From Actinomycetota bacterium (GTDB lineage Bacteria > Actinomycetota > Thermoleophilia > Gaiellales > Gaiellaceae): a stretch of DNA of 64,000 nucleotides. A program made the position numbers and the translations under genes. The stretch spans positions 1 to 64,000 of the forward strand of contig JAIBJO010000002.1 in the NCBI GenBank assembly GCA_020029615.1. The letters run 5' to 3'. The notes below the pieces were generated by a model. It was given only the letters and a program-made list of their open reading frames with translations, had not been told where the DNA came from and searched no databases. Position 1 is the first letter of the stretch. Every line of letters starts with the position of its first letter. This document shows positions 30,135-39,332 of the stretch, piece after piece.

Positions 30135-30947
30135 GTGCCGCTCGCCGTCTGCGCCACGCCGATCGGAAACCTCGACGACGTGACCCTGCGGGTGCTGCGG
30201 GAGTTGCGAGAGGCGGATGTCGTCCTCTGCGAGGACACCCGCCGGACGCGCGTCCTGCTCGACCGCCACGGCATCGAGGCGCGTCTCGTCAGCTATTACC
30301 GGCACAACGAGGCGTCGCGGGCCACCGAGGTGTTGGAACGACTCGGGCGGGGAGAGCGGGTCGCGCTCGTCTCCGACGCGGGCCTGCCGGGTGTGAACGA
30401 TCCTGGTACTCGGCTGATCCGGGCGGCGGCTGACCACGGCTTCGACGTGACGGTGCTTCCCGGCGCATCGTCCGTCGAGACCGCCCTCGTCGCCAGCGGC
30501 CTCGCGGGCGAGCTTTATCAGTTCGTGGGCTACCTGCCGCGCCGGGCGGCTGAGCTTCGTGAACTCGTTCACGACATCGTGCGCTCGCCCGGAGCTGTGG
30601 TCGCGTTCGAGTCTCCCCGACGTCTACCGGCGTCGCTGGCTGTGCTGGCCGAGGAGATGCCGGAGCGCCCGGCGGCGGTCTGCCGGGAGCTGACCAAGCG
30701 GTTCGAGGAGGTTGCAAGGGGGACGCTCGTGGAGCTCGCCGAGCGCTTCTCGGAGCCCCCGAAGGGAGAGATCACCATCGTGCTCGGGGCGTCGGCGGAG
30801 GCTCCGGGGAGGGGGGACGTCTCGGCAGACGCTCTTGCGGCCGTTGCCGACCTGGTCGCCGCCGGCGCCTCGCGCCGGAAGGCGTCGGAGGTCGTTGCCG
30901 GGCTCACCGGAGTTGCAAGAAACGCCTTGTATCGGGGCTCTCTGTAA
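30135..30947 (+). CDS. rsmI: 16S rRNA (cytidine-2'-O)-methyltransferase RsmI
   Basis: LAVCATPIGNLDDVTLRVLRELREADVVLCEDTRRTRVLLDRHGI. Confidence 0.95.
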   Translation: MPLAVCATPIGNLDDVTLRVLRELREADVVLCEDTRRTRVLLDRHGIEARLVSYYRHNEASRATEVLERLGRGERVALVSDAGLPGVNDPGTRLIRAAADHGFDVTVLPGASSVETALVASGLAGELYQFVGYLPRRAAELRELVHDIVRSPGAVVAFESPRRLPASLAVLAEEMPERPAAVCRELTKRFEEVARGTLVELAERFSEPPKGEITIVLGASAEAPGRGDVSADALAAVADLVAAGASRRKASEVVAGLTGVARNALYRGSL

Positions 30948-31000
30948 CAACTTCGTCAATCGCGTTGCACGCGCGTTGATCCATCGGCTACCGTCGAGCC

Positions 31001-32437
31001 ATGTTCACTCGCAGGGCAACGAGATGGGCGCTCGCGGGACTGATCGCGACCGTTGTCGCGCTGGGTGTGACTCCCGTCTCGTGGGCATGGGCGTGGCCTG
31101 CCGACGGGGCGCTCCTGCGTGAGTTCTCGGTTTCCGACAACAAGTACGCGGGCGGACAGCACCGCGGCATCGACGTCGCGCTCGGCGGCGCGAACTCGGT
31201 GCGCGCGCCTGTGAGCGGGGAGGTCACGTTCGCAGGCCAGGTTCCCACGCATGGCTTGACCGTCACGATCGCAGTGGGGGACGGGCACAGGGCATCGCTG
31301 ATTCACCTCGGCCAGCTGCACGTCAAGCGAGGCGCTCACGTCGAGGAGGGTGACGTCATCGCCGACCCAGGGCCGTCCGGTGAGCCCGAGCACGGCGTCG
31401 CGTATGTTCATCTCGGCGTTCGAGTCGACGACGACACGTATATCGACCCACTGTCCGTGCTTCCGCCGCGAGGTGCCACCACCCCTCCGCCGGCACCGGC
31501 GGCGCCGCCCGCCCCAGCTCCTCAGCCGGCGCCCGCACCCGCGTCTCCTCCTGAGGCGGCAACCCCACCCGCTGCCGCGTCGCCCGCTCCACCTGCCCCG
31601 TCTACGGCTGCGCCGCCGGCTCCGGCAGCGCCGCCGGTCGCAGTGCCGGCGCCGCCCAGCACAGCGCAGCCTCCGGCTCCGGCGCTGCCTCCTGCCGCGG
31701 ATGCATCGGCAGCAGGCGGACCGGCCCCTTCTCCGGCAGCGGTCGAGAATCTCGCACGGACGATGCCGGATTCGGGGGGCGACGGACCGCGCGTGGTGAC
31801 GACAGTGCACGCGCCGACCTTCAAGGCGCCGGCCTCGAGTGGCGGGCCATTGCCGGGGGTTGTCGACGCCAAGCGACGGGTGGATTCAGTACGCGGTGGC
31901 GGTCGGGTATCGAAGCGCGGATCGTCCCATGGAGAGCGGGCCGGGACGGACGCCGCCACCGGCCCGCATGTAAGCGCCCCCGCTGCTCCGACCGTTCGCC
32001 TCGTCCGGCCAGGCCCGTCTCCGGGCGAGTCAGCGCCGGAGCGCCCGATCTGGTTTCCCACGCACCTGGGCTTTTCCGTCCTCATAGCAGGCTCGCTCGC
32101 CGTTGGCCTTCTCCTCCTGGGCGGCCTCGGGGCGAGGAGGGGCGCCCGAATGCGACTCCCTATCATTCGCGAGCGTGTCCTACTACGTGACGACTCCGAT
32201 CTACTACGTGAACTCGACGCCCCACATCGGGCATGCGTACACGACGATCGCGGCCGACATTCTCGCCCGCCACTTCCGCCAGCGTGGGGAGGAGACGTTC
32301 TTCCTCACGGGCGTGGACGAGCATGCGTCGAAGGTGGCTCGCGTCGCCGCGGAGCAGGGTCTCGCACCCAAGGAGTACGCCGATCGCATCGTGAGCTCGT
32401 GGCAGGAGGTGCCTCGGCGGCTCGACGCCACCAATGA
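31001..32437 (+). CDS. M23-type peptidase-domain protein, Pro/Ala-rich with C-terminal TM; ORF runs on into metG
   Basis: Signal peptide; HRGIDVALGGANSVRAPVSGEVTFAGQVPTHGLTVTIAVGDGHRASLIHLGQL; TM FSVLIAGSLAVGLLLLGGLGARRG; annotated end may be wrong. Confidence 0.7.
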   Translation: MFTRRATRWALAGLIATVVALGVTPVSWAWAWPADGALLREFSVSDNKYAGGQHRGIDVALGGANSVRAPVSGEVTFAGQVPTHGLTVTIAVGDGHRASLIHLGQLHVKRGAHVEEGDVIADPGPSGEPEHGVAYVHLGVRVDDDTYIDPLSVLPPRGATTPPPAPAAPPAPAPQPAPAPASPPEAATPPAAASPAPPAPSTAAPPAPAAPPVAVPAPPSTAQPPAPALPPAADASAAGGPAPSPAAVENLARTMPDSGGDGPRVVTTVHAPTFKAPASSGGPLPGVVDAKRRVDSVRGGGRVSKRGSSHGERAGTDAATGPHVSAPAAPTVRLVRPGPSPGESAPERPIWFPTHLGFSVLIAGSLAVGLLLLGGLGARRGARMRLPIIRERVLLRDDSDLLRELDAPHRACVHDDRGRHSRPPLPPAWGGDVLPHGRGRACVEGGSRRRGAGSRTQGVRRSHRELVAGGASAARRHQ

Positions 32438-33701
32438 CTTCTTCATCCGCACGACGGACGATGGACACAAGGCGTTCGTCCAGGACTTCCTCCAAAGGAT
32501 GTACGACGCCGGCGACGTCTACCAGGACACCTACGCCGGGCTCTATTGCGTCGGGTGCGAGGAGTTCAAGTCCGAGGCCGAGCTCGTGGACGGCAAGTGC
32601 CCGCTGCACGACATCGAGCCCGAGTGGATCGAGGAGAAGAACTGGTTCTTTCGACTTTCGGCGTACCAGGAGCGACTGCTTGCGTTGTACGACGAGCGCC
32701 GAGAGTTCGTTCTGCCGGGATTCCGCTACAACGAAGCGCGCAGCTTCATCGCCGGCGGGCTCCAGGACTTCTCGATCAGTCGCGCGGGGCAGCCGTGGGG
32801 CGTCTCGATCCCGTGGGACCCGAATCAGGTCGCATACGTCTGGGCAGACGCACTCGTCAACTATCTGAGCGCGCTGACGTACGCGCGACCCGGCGAGGAC
32901 CTCCGCGAGAGGTTCTGGCCCTCCGCCCGACACCTCATCGGCAAGGACATCATCCGCTTTCACTGCGTCTACTGGCCGGCGATGCTGCTGTCGGCCGGCT
33001 ACGACGTCCCACACCAGGTCTTCGTTCACGGCTTTCTCCTGCTCGACGAGCGGAAGATCTCGAAGTCGCTCGGGAACGTGGTCGACCCGTTGGACCTGAT
33101 CGACCTCTACGGCGCGGACGCGGTGCGCTTCTGGAGCGCACGCGCTGTCTCGTTCGGCCAGGACGGAAGCGTCTCGATCGAGAGCCTGCACGAGCGCTAC
33201 GAGCGTGAGCTCGCGAACGACCTGGGAAACCTCGTCTCACGGACGACGGCGATGATCTCGCGCTTTCTCGCCGGTGACGTCCTGGTCGGCGCGACCGACG
33301 GCTCGCCGATCCGTGCGCTTGTCGACGGCCTCGGCGGCGACCTGGCGGCGAGGTTCGACCAATACGACCTCACGGGTGCGTTAGAGCGAATCTGGGAGGT
33401 CGTCAGAGGCCTCAACCGGCACGTCGAGACACGGGCCCCGTGGAAGCTCGCCGACGACGTCGGGCGACGCGACGAGCTCGAGAGAACCCTGTACGACCTC
33501 GCGGACGGGATTCGGGTCGTCGCGGTCGCGCTCGCCTCGTACCTGCCTCAGACGTCGGCGCGGATTCTCGAGGCGCTCAACTGCGATCCGAGAGATATCG
33601 AATGGGAGCGTGTGGCGTATGGGCTCACTCCGGCTCTCACCGGGATCGCACCGGCGTCACCGCTCTTTCCACGGATCGACGCGCCAACCACGGCGGCGTG
33701 A
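32175..33701 (+). CDS. metG: Methionyl-tRNA synthetase
   Basis: YYVTTPIYYVNSTPHIGHAYTTIAADILARHFR; ERKISKSLGNV KMSKS-type motif. Confidence 0.96.
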   Translation: MSYYVTTPIYYVNSTPHIGHAYTTIAADILARHFRQRGEETFFLTGVDEHASKVARVAAEQGLAPKEYADRIVSSWQEVPRRLDATNDFFIRTTDDGHKAFVQDFLQRMYDAGDVYQDTYAGLYCVGCEEFKSEAELVDGKCPLHDIEPEWIEEKNWFFRLSAYQERLLALYDERREFVLPGFRYNEARSFIAGGLQDFSISRAGQPWGVSIPWDPNQVAYVWADALVNYLSALTYARPGEDLRERFWPSARHLIGKDIIRFHCVYWPAMLLSAGYDVPHQVFVHGFLLLDERKISKSLGNVVDPLDLIDLYGADAVRFWSARAVSFGQDGSVSIESLHERYERELANDLGNLVSRTTAMISRFLAGDVLVGATDGSPIRALVDGLGGDLAARFDQYDLTGALERIWEVVRGLNRHVETRAPWKLADDVGRRDELERTLYDLADGIRVVAVALASYLPQTSARILEALNCDPRDIEWERVAYGLTPALTGIAPASPLFPRIDAPTTAA

Positions 33702-34444
33702 CCGACTCGCACGCGCACCTCGACGCGTGCGACGAGCCGGCCGCGACCCTCGTCGAGCGGGCGCATGCGGTCGGAGTGACTCGCGTCGTCACCATCGGCA
33801 CCGGCATCGAGTCGTGCAGTGCGGCGCTCGCGCTCGCCGATGAGCACGACGGGGTCTTCGCTGCCCTCGGTATCGACCCACATCAGGCGGCGACGCCCGA
33901 GGCGCGGCGACTCGGCGAGCTTCGCGAGCTCTTGGCTCACCCGAAGGCCGTCGCCGTGGGAGAGACCGGCCTCGACACGGTCCGGAGATACGCGACGCCG
34001 AGCGAGCAGCGGCGGCTCTTCGACGAGCAGCTCATGCTGGCCGACGAGCTCGCGCTCCCCGTGGTGGTGCACAGCCGCGACGCCGCGGCGGAGACTGCCG
34101 CGGCCCTTGCCCCGTTTCACGGGACGGTCGTCCTTCACTGCTTCTCGTCCCCCGCGCTGCTCCCCGTAGCGCTCGAGCGCGGGTACTACGTGTCCTTCGC
34201 TGGTAACGCGACCTACCCGAAGGCGCACGAGTTACGGGAGGCAGCGGAGGCCATTCCTGCGAATCGCCTGCTCGTCGAGACGGACAGCCCGTACCTTGCG
34301 CCTCAACCGGTTCGCGGTCGACGAAACGAGCCCGCGAACGTCGTCCATACGATCGCCGCGCTCGCGGAAGCACGTGGCGACGAGATCGACGAGCTCGCAC
34401 TGCACACCCACGAGAACGCGGCGATCGCGTTCGCCCTGCCGTGA
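33698..34444 (+). CDS. tatD: TatD-family DNase
   Basis: TDSHAHLDACDEPA; AVGETGLDTVRRYATPSEQRRLFDEQL; LLVETDSPYLAPQPVRGRRNEPANV. Confidence 0.94.
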   Translation: MTDSHAHLDACDEPAATLVERAHAVGVTRVVTIGTGIESCSAALALADEHDGVFAALGIDPHQAATPEARRLGELRELLAHPKAVAVGETGLDTVRRYATPSEQRRLFDEQLMLADELALPVVVHSRDAAAETAAALAPFHGTVVLHCFSSPALLPVALERGYYVSFAGNATYPKAHELREAAEAIPANRLLVETDSPYLAPQPVRGRRNEPANVVHTIAALAEARGDEIDELALHTHENAAIAFALP

Positions 34445-35214
34445 CCGTGGTCCCCAAGAAGTCCCTCGGCCAGCACTTCCTGGTCGACGAGAACATCCTG
34501 GGCGTCATCGGGCGCCTTGCGGCGCTCGAGCCCGACGACGTGGTCCTCGAGGTCGGCCCGGGCCTCGGGATCCTCACTCGTTACCTTGCCGAGCGCACGC
34601 GACTCGTGCACGCTGTCGAGATCGACCGGTCGCTCGCAGAATCGCTCTCGGCGACGGTCTCCGCGCACGAGAACGTGCGGCTCGTCTACGGCGACGCTCT
34701 CAGGCTCGATCTCGGAGCGCTCGAGCCGCCTCCGCGGAAGCTCGTGGCGAACCTCCCGTACTCGATCGCCACGCCGCTCGTGGTCGAGACGCTCGAGAGC
34801 ACGCCGTCCGTCGGGCACTGGTGCGTGATGGTGCAGCGTGAGGTCGCCGACCGGTTCTTCGCCGTTCCACGCACGAAGGCATACGGGGCCGTATCCGTCC
34901 TGGTTCAGCTGACAGCGACGAAGACCGGCTTTCACCCGGTGCCACCGACCGTCTTCCGACCGCGTCCGCGGGTCGAGTCGGCGCTCGTGGCGTTCACTCG
35001 CGTCCTCGGGTCATCGCTCGCCGGCGTGCGACCCATTGTGGAGGGCGCGTTCGCCCACCGCCGGAAGACGCTCGCGAACTCGATCGCGATCGCCGGGCTC
35101 GCGTCGCGCGCACGCGTCGAAGAGGCGCTCGACGCCATCGGTCGCACCGCGCAGGCTCGCGCGGAGGAGCTCGCGCCGGGGGAGTTCGTCGCCCTCGCCG
35201 AGGAGCTCGCGTGA
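34441..35214 (+). CDS. rsmA: 16S rRNA (adenine1518/1519-N6) dimethyltransferase
   Basis: KKSLGQHFLVDENILGVIGRLAALEPDDVVLEVGPGLGILTRYL; VANLPYSIATPL. Confidence 0.96.
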   Translation: MTVVPKKSLGQHFLVDENILGVIGRLAALEPDDVVLEVGPGLGILTRYLAERTRLVHAVEIDRSLAESLSATVSAHENVRLVYGDALRLDLGALEPPPRKLVANLPYSIATPLVVETLESTPSVGHWCVMVQREVADRFFAVPRTKAYGAVSVLVQLTATKTGFHPVPPTVFRPRPRVESALVAFTRVLGSSLAGVRPIVEGAFAHRRKTLANSIAIAGLASRARVEEALDAIGRTAQARAEELAPGEFVALAEELA

Positions 35215-36020
35215 AACGGGGCAAGGCATACGCCAAGATCAACCTCGCCCTCGTCGTCGGCCCGCTTCGCAGCGACGGGACGCACGAGCTCGTCACCGTG
35301 CTCCAGCGGCTCGACCTCGCGGACGGTATCGAGCTCGAGCCCGCGACCGCCCTCACCGTCGAGGGCTTCGACGACGACACGCTCGTGCGTAGAGCGCTCG
35401 AGGCCCTTGCGTCGGCCGCGGGCGTCGAACCGCGGTGGCGCGTCCGCATCGACAAGCGGATTCCCGTCGCTGCCGGGATCGGCGGCGGGAGCTCGGATGC
35501 TGCCTGCGCTCTCACGCTCGCGAACGCTGAGCTCCCCGGGCCGGTGTCGGCGCCCACGCTCCACGCGATCGCCGCAGCGATCGGAGCAGACGTGCCGTTC
35601 TTCCTGCGCGAGGGAGCACAGCTCGCCACCGGCGACGGAACCGATCTCGAGGCCGTCGATCTTCCAACGGACTACGTCGTGGTGCTTGCCGTTCCCGAGA
35701 GCGAGCGGAAGGAATCCACGGGAGCCGTTTATCGCACGTTCGACGAGCGGAACGGCGCCGCGGGCTTCGACGAGCGCCGCGCCGCTCTGCTCGGTGCGCT
35801 CAATGGAGTCGAGCATGCGCGAGACTTGGCCCACCTCCCGCTGAACGACCTCGCCTCGTCTCCTCTCGCCGCTGAGCTCGACGGGCTGGGCGCGTTCCGC
35901 GCAGATGTCACGGGCGCAGGGCCGGCCGTGTACGGACTTTTCGAGCACGCCGCCGATGCGGAGCGCGCCGTCGCGGTTATGAGCCGAGCGGGGACGACGT
36001 GGCTAGCCCAGCCGGTGTGA
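35211..36020 (+). CDS. ispE: 4-diphosphocytidyl-2-C-methyl-D-erythritol kinase
   Basis: GKAYAKINLALVVGPLRSDGTHELVTVLQRLDLAD; PVAAGIGGGSSDAACAL. Confidence 0.95.
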   Translation: MKRGKAYAKINLALVVGPLRSDGTHELVTVLQRLDLADGIELEPATALTVEGFDDDTLVRRALEALASAAGVEPRWRVRIDKRIPVAAGIGGGSSDAACALTLANAELPGPVSAPTLHAIAAAIGADVPFFLREGAQLATGDGTDLEAVDLPTDYVVVLAVPESERKESTGAVYRTFDERNGAAGFDERRAALLGALNGVEHARDLAHLPLNDLASSPLAAELDGLGAFRADVTGAGPAVYGLFEHAADAERAVAVMSRAGTTWLAQPV

Positions 36021-36061
36021 ACGGAGAAGGTCGCCGTGAGTGGCAAGATGACCACCTGCCG

Positions 36062-36132
36062 TGGGGCGTGGCCAAGTGGTAAGGCAACGGGTTTTGGTCC
36101 CGTGATCCCAGGTTCGAATCCTGGCGCCCCAG
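36062..36132 (+). tRNA. tRNA-Gln (anticodon TTG)
   Basis: Acceptor TGGGGCG/CGCCCCA; anticodon arm ACGGG-TTTTGGT-CCCGT; T arm CCAGG-TTCGAAT-CCTGG. Confidence 0.95.
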
Positions 36133-36181
36133 CCTCACACTCGCCCGACGCTCCACGCGAGCCGACTACGCTCATCGAGCG

Positions 36182-37942
36182 ATGACCGCTTCGACCTCGG
36201 CTGCGGCAGCTACATCCGCAGCGTACGAACGCCTCCAGCAGATGATCGCGGAGGATCGGTGTGTCGTTCTCGACGGGGGTGTGGCGACGGAGCTCCAGCG
36301 CCATCGTTCGCTCGTCGAAGACGATGATCTCTGGGGGACGTGGGCTCTCTACCGCGCGCCCCGCGCGGTCCTCGAGGTTCACCGAACCTACGCGGCCACG
36401 GGCTGTCACGTGATCTCGACGGATACCTGGTCGATTCTCTCCGCTCCCGAGATCGGATCCGGGAGCGCATCACGGCTCGTCGAGGCGCAGCACTGGATGG
36501 ACATCGCGCGTACGGGAGTTCGCCTTGCGCGACAGGCGGTCGACGAGGCCGGCCGTACGGGCGAATGCGCCGTCGCGTTCGCGATCGCGGAGGAGGCGAA
36601 CTCCCCCGAGCGGCGCGAGACGCTCGAGTTGCTGACGCAGGTGCTCGCCGACGACCCGCCTGATCTGATCCTGATGGAGACCATGACGCTGATCCGGGAG
36701 CCCAGGACCTTCGAGACGATCGAGCTCCTTCTCGAGACCGGATTGCCCGTGTGGCTGTCCTTTCGCCGCTGCCGGCACGGGGTGTGCGGAGTGCAAGGAC
36801 AGCACTGGGGCCCGCCGGAAGGCGACCTCTTCGGGCGGGCAGCGCGCCGCTTCGAGGAGATGGGAGTCGGAGCACTCCTGATCAACTGTCTTCCGGTCGA
36901 GCACGTTCCGGGGATGATCTCGTGGCTTCGCGACTTCACGAAGCTCCCGCTCGGCGTCTACCCGAACCTCGGCGACTACGGGGGGCGCGAATGGCGTTTC
37001 GACGATCTGATCGGGCCCGCTGAGTACGCGACGCTCGCACGTGGGTGGCGCGACGAGGGAGCGCAGATCATCGGTGGGTGCTGTGGCGTGACGCCCGAGC
37101 ATGTCCTCGCGCTCGTCACGGACCTCGCCGAGACGAAGCCTGGGCGCCGGCGGCCGCTCATCGACGAGCGGCCGCTGGTCGAGCCGGACCGCGCAGCGGC
37201 CGAGCTGTGGCGGGACGACCGCGGTCGCTCTCTCTATCCGCTCCCGTTTCCGGACCTCGCCGTCGAAGAGGGAGTGTTCGTCCCCACGACCGGGAGCTAC
37301 CTCGTCTGGAAGTCGCTCTTCACGAGCGGAGTGGGCGAGGGGCTCAGCTGCATCGACGTCGGTTGCGGCTGCGGCATTCTGGCCGTCCAGCTCGCGCTCA
37401 ACGGCGCCGAGCGCGTCCATGCGATCGACATCGACCGCAACGCGGTCGCAAACACGCTTGCGAATGCGTTCCGAAACGGCGTCTCCGATCGAGTCACCGG
37501 GGAAGCGGTCAACTTCTTCCACTGGGAGCCGCGCGAGCGCTTCGACCTGGTGGTCGCGAGCCTCTACCAGATGCCCGTCGATCCCTACGAGGAGCCGACC
37601 GGCCACCGCCCGCTCGACTACTGGGGGCGTAACCTCATCGATCACTTCATCCGGCTCGTACCGAGCATGCTCGCCCCCGGAGGGACGGCGTTTCTCATGC
37701 AGCTGTCGATCATCGGCCAGGCGCAGACCGAAGCGCTGCTCGCGGAGTATGGGCTTGCCGCCCGCGTCGTCGACTACAGCTTCTTCCCTTTCGAGCCGGT
37801 CTTCGATGCGAACCGCACACAGATCGAGCGGGTCGAGCAGCTCTCAGATGCGTACCACATCGAGGTCGCGGACGAGGACGTCATGGTGGCGTACCTGCTC
37901 GAGATCACCCGCATCGAGCCCGCGGCACCACGACCTGCATGA
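36182..37942 (+). CDS. Homocysteine S-methyltransferase domain fused to a class I SAM-dependent methyltransferase domain
   Basis: VLDGGVATELQRH...INCLPVEHV...IIGGCCGVTPEHV (HMT) followed by CIDVGCGCGILAVQLALNGAERVHAIDIDRNAVANTLANAFRNG (SAM MTase). Confidence 0.88.
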   Translation: MTASTSAAAATSAAYERLQQMIAEDRCVVLDGGVATELQRHRSLVEDDDLWGTWALYRAPRAVLEVHRTYAATGCHVISTDTWSILSAPEIGSGSASRLVEAQHWMDIARTGVRLARQAVDEAGRTGECAVAFAIAEEANSPERRETLELLTQVLADDPPDLILMETMTLIREPRTFETIELLLETGLPVWLSFRRCRHGVCGVQGQHWGPPEGDLFGRAARRFEEMGVGALLINCLPVEHVPGMISWLRDFTKLPLGVYPNLGDYGGREWRFDDLIGPAEYATLARGWRDEGAQIIGGCCGVTPEHVLALVTDLAETKPGRRRPLIDERPLVEPDRAAAELWRDDRGRSLYPLPFPDLAVEEGVFVPTTGSYLVWKSLFTSGVGEGLSCIDVGCGCGILAVQLALNGAERVHAIDIDRNAVANTLANAFRNGVSDRVTGEAVNFFHWEPRERFDLVVASLYQMPVDPYEEPTGHRPLDYWGRNLIDHFIRLVPSMLAPGGTAFLMQLSIIGQAQTEALLAEYGLAARVVDYSFFPFEPVFDANRTQIERVEQLSDAYHIEVADEDVMVAYLLEITRIEPAAPRPA

Positions 37943-38009
37943 GTGCGCCCGCGGCATGCGAGACTAAAACCATCGGGCCGCACAACCGCGCTTCCGGAGG
38001 ACATCGAGC

Positions 38010-39332
38010 ATGAATGCGAGACAGCCGAAGCTCGGCGCGGTCGTGATGGCCGCGGGGCTCGGGACGCGGATGCGCTCCGACGTCCCAAAGCACCTCCATC
38101 CCATTCTCGGTCGCCGCATGGTCGACTGGGTGCTCGAGTCGGCGAGAGCGCTGGGGGCGGACCCGATCGTCGTCGTCTGCTCGCCCGCCACGGCGGACGC
38201 CTTCGACGGGCCCGAGGTCGCTGTGCAGGAGTCTCCGCTCGGGACGGGCGACGCCGTTCGCAGTGCGCGAAGCGTGCTCGAGGGTCGGGCCGAGAACGTG
38301 CTCGTGCTCTCCGGCGACACGCCTCTCCTCACACCCGGCCTCCTCGGCGAGCTCGTCGACGCTCACGACCGCGAGGCGGCGTGGGCGACGGTGCTCTCCT
38401 TCGAGCCCGACGATCCGAAGCAGTACGGACGCGTGCTTCGTAATGCCGATGGTGGGCTCGCGGGCATCGTCGAGCATCGTGACGCCACACCCGAGCAGCG
38501 TGCCGTGCGTGAGGTCAACTCGTCCATCTACGTGTTTCGTGCGGATAAATTGTGGCCGGTGCTCGATCGGCTCTCCCCGCACAATGTGCAGGGCGAGCTC
38601 TACCTGACGGATTCGGTTGCGCTCCTCGTTGCGGACGGAGGACGAGTTGCGGTGCACAAAGGAGGAGATCCTGTGGAGACAGAGGGTGTGAACACACGCG
38701 CGGAGCTCGCAGGAGTCGCCGCCGCACTCCGCGACCGGATCAACGAGGGGCACATGCTCGCCGGCGTCACGATCGTCGATCCGCAGACCACCTGGATCGA
38801 CGCGGAGTCGGTGCTCGAGCCCGACGCGGTCATCCATCCGTTCACCGTCATACGAGGGACGTCGCGAGTCGCCGCCGGCGCGGAGGTCGGCCCGCACGCT
38901 GTGCTCGTCGACGCGATCGTGGGAGAGGGTGCCGCTGTGGGGCCGTTCTGTTACCTTCGCCCTGGCACGGTGCTCGAGGCGAGGGCCAAAGCGGGCACGT
39001 TCGTAGAGATCAAGAACTCAGTCATCGGCGAGCGGACCAAAGTGCCTCATCTCACATATCTCGGTGACGCCGACGTCGGTGCCGATACCAACATTGCCGC
39101 GGGAAACATCACTGCCAACCAGGAGCACACACGGGTGAAGGAGCGCACGGTCATCGGCCGCAACGTCAGGACGGGTGTCGACAATGCCTTCGTCGCTCCT
39201 GTCTCGATCGGCGACGACGCATGGATTGCAGCCGGCTCCGTGATCACCGAGGATGTCCCCCCAGGGGCGCTCGCGATCGCGCGGGCGCAGCAGGTGAACA
39301 AGGAAGGACGCGGTGGAAACCGGGACGATTGA
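38010..39332 (+). CDS. glmU: Bifunctional N-acetylglucosamine-1-P uridyltransferase / glucosamine-1-P acetyltransferase
   Basis: VVMAAGLGTRMRSDVPKHLHPILGRRMVDWVL; LbH repeats GPFCYLRPGTVLEARAKAGTFVEIKNS. Confidence 0.97.
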   Translation: MNARQPKLGAVVMAAGLGTRMRSDVPKHLHPILGRRMVDWVLESARALGADPIVVVCSPATADAFDGPEVAVQESPLGTGDAVRSARSVLEGRAENVLVLSGDTPLLTPGLLGELVDAHDREAAWATVLSFEPDDPKQYGRVLRNADGGLAGIVEHRDATPEQRAVREVNSSIYVFRADKLWPVLDRLSPHNVQGELYLTDSVALLVADGGRVAVHKGGDPVETEGVNTRAELAGVAAALRDRINEGHMLAGVTIVDPQTTWIDAESVLEPDAVIHPFTVIRGTSRVAAGAEVGPHAVLVDAIVGEGAAVGPFCYLRPGTVLEARAKAGTFVEIKNSVIGERTKVPHLTYLGDADVGADTNIAAGNITANQEHTRVKERTVIGRNVRTGVDNAFVAPVSIGDDAWIAAGSVITEDVPPGALAIARAQQVNKEGRGGNRDD

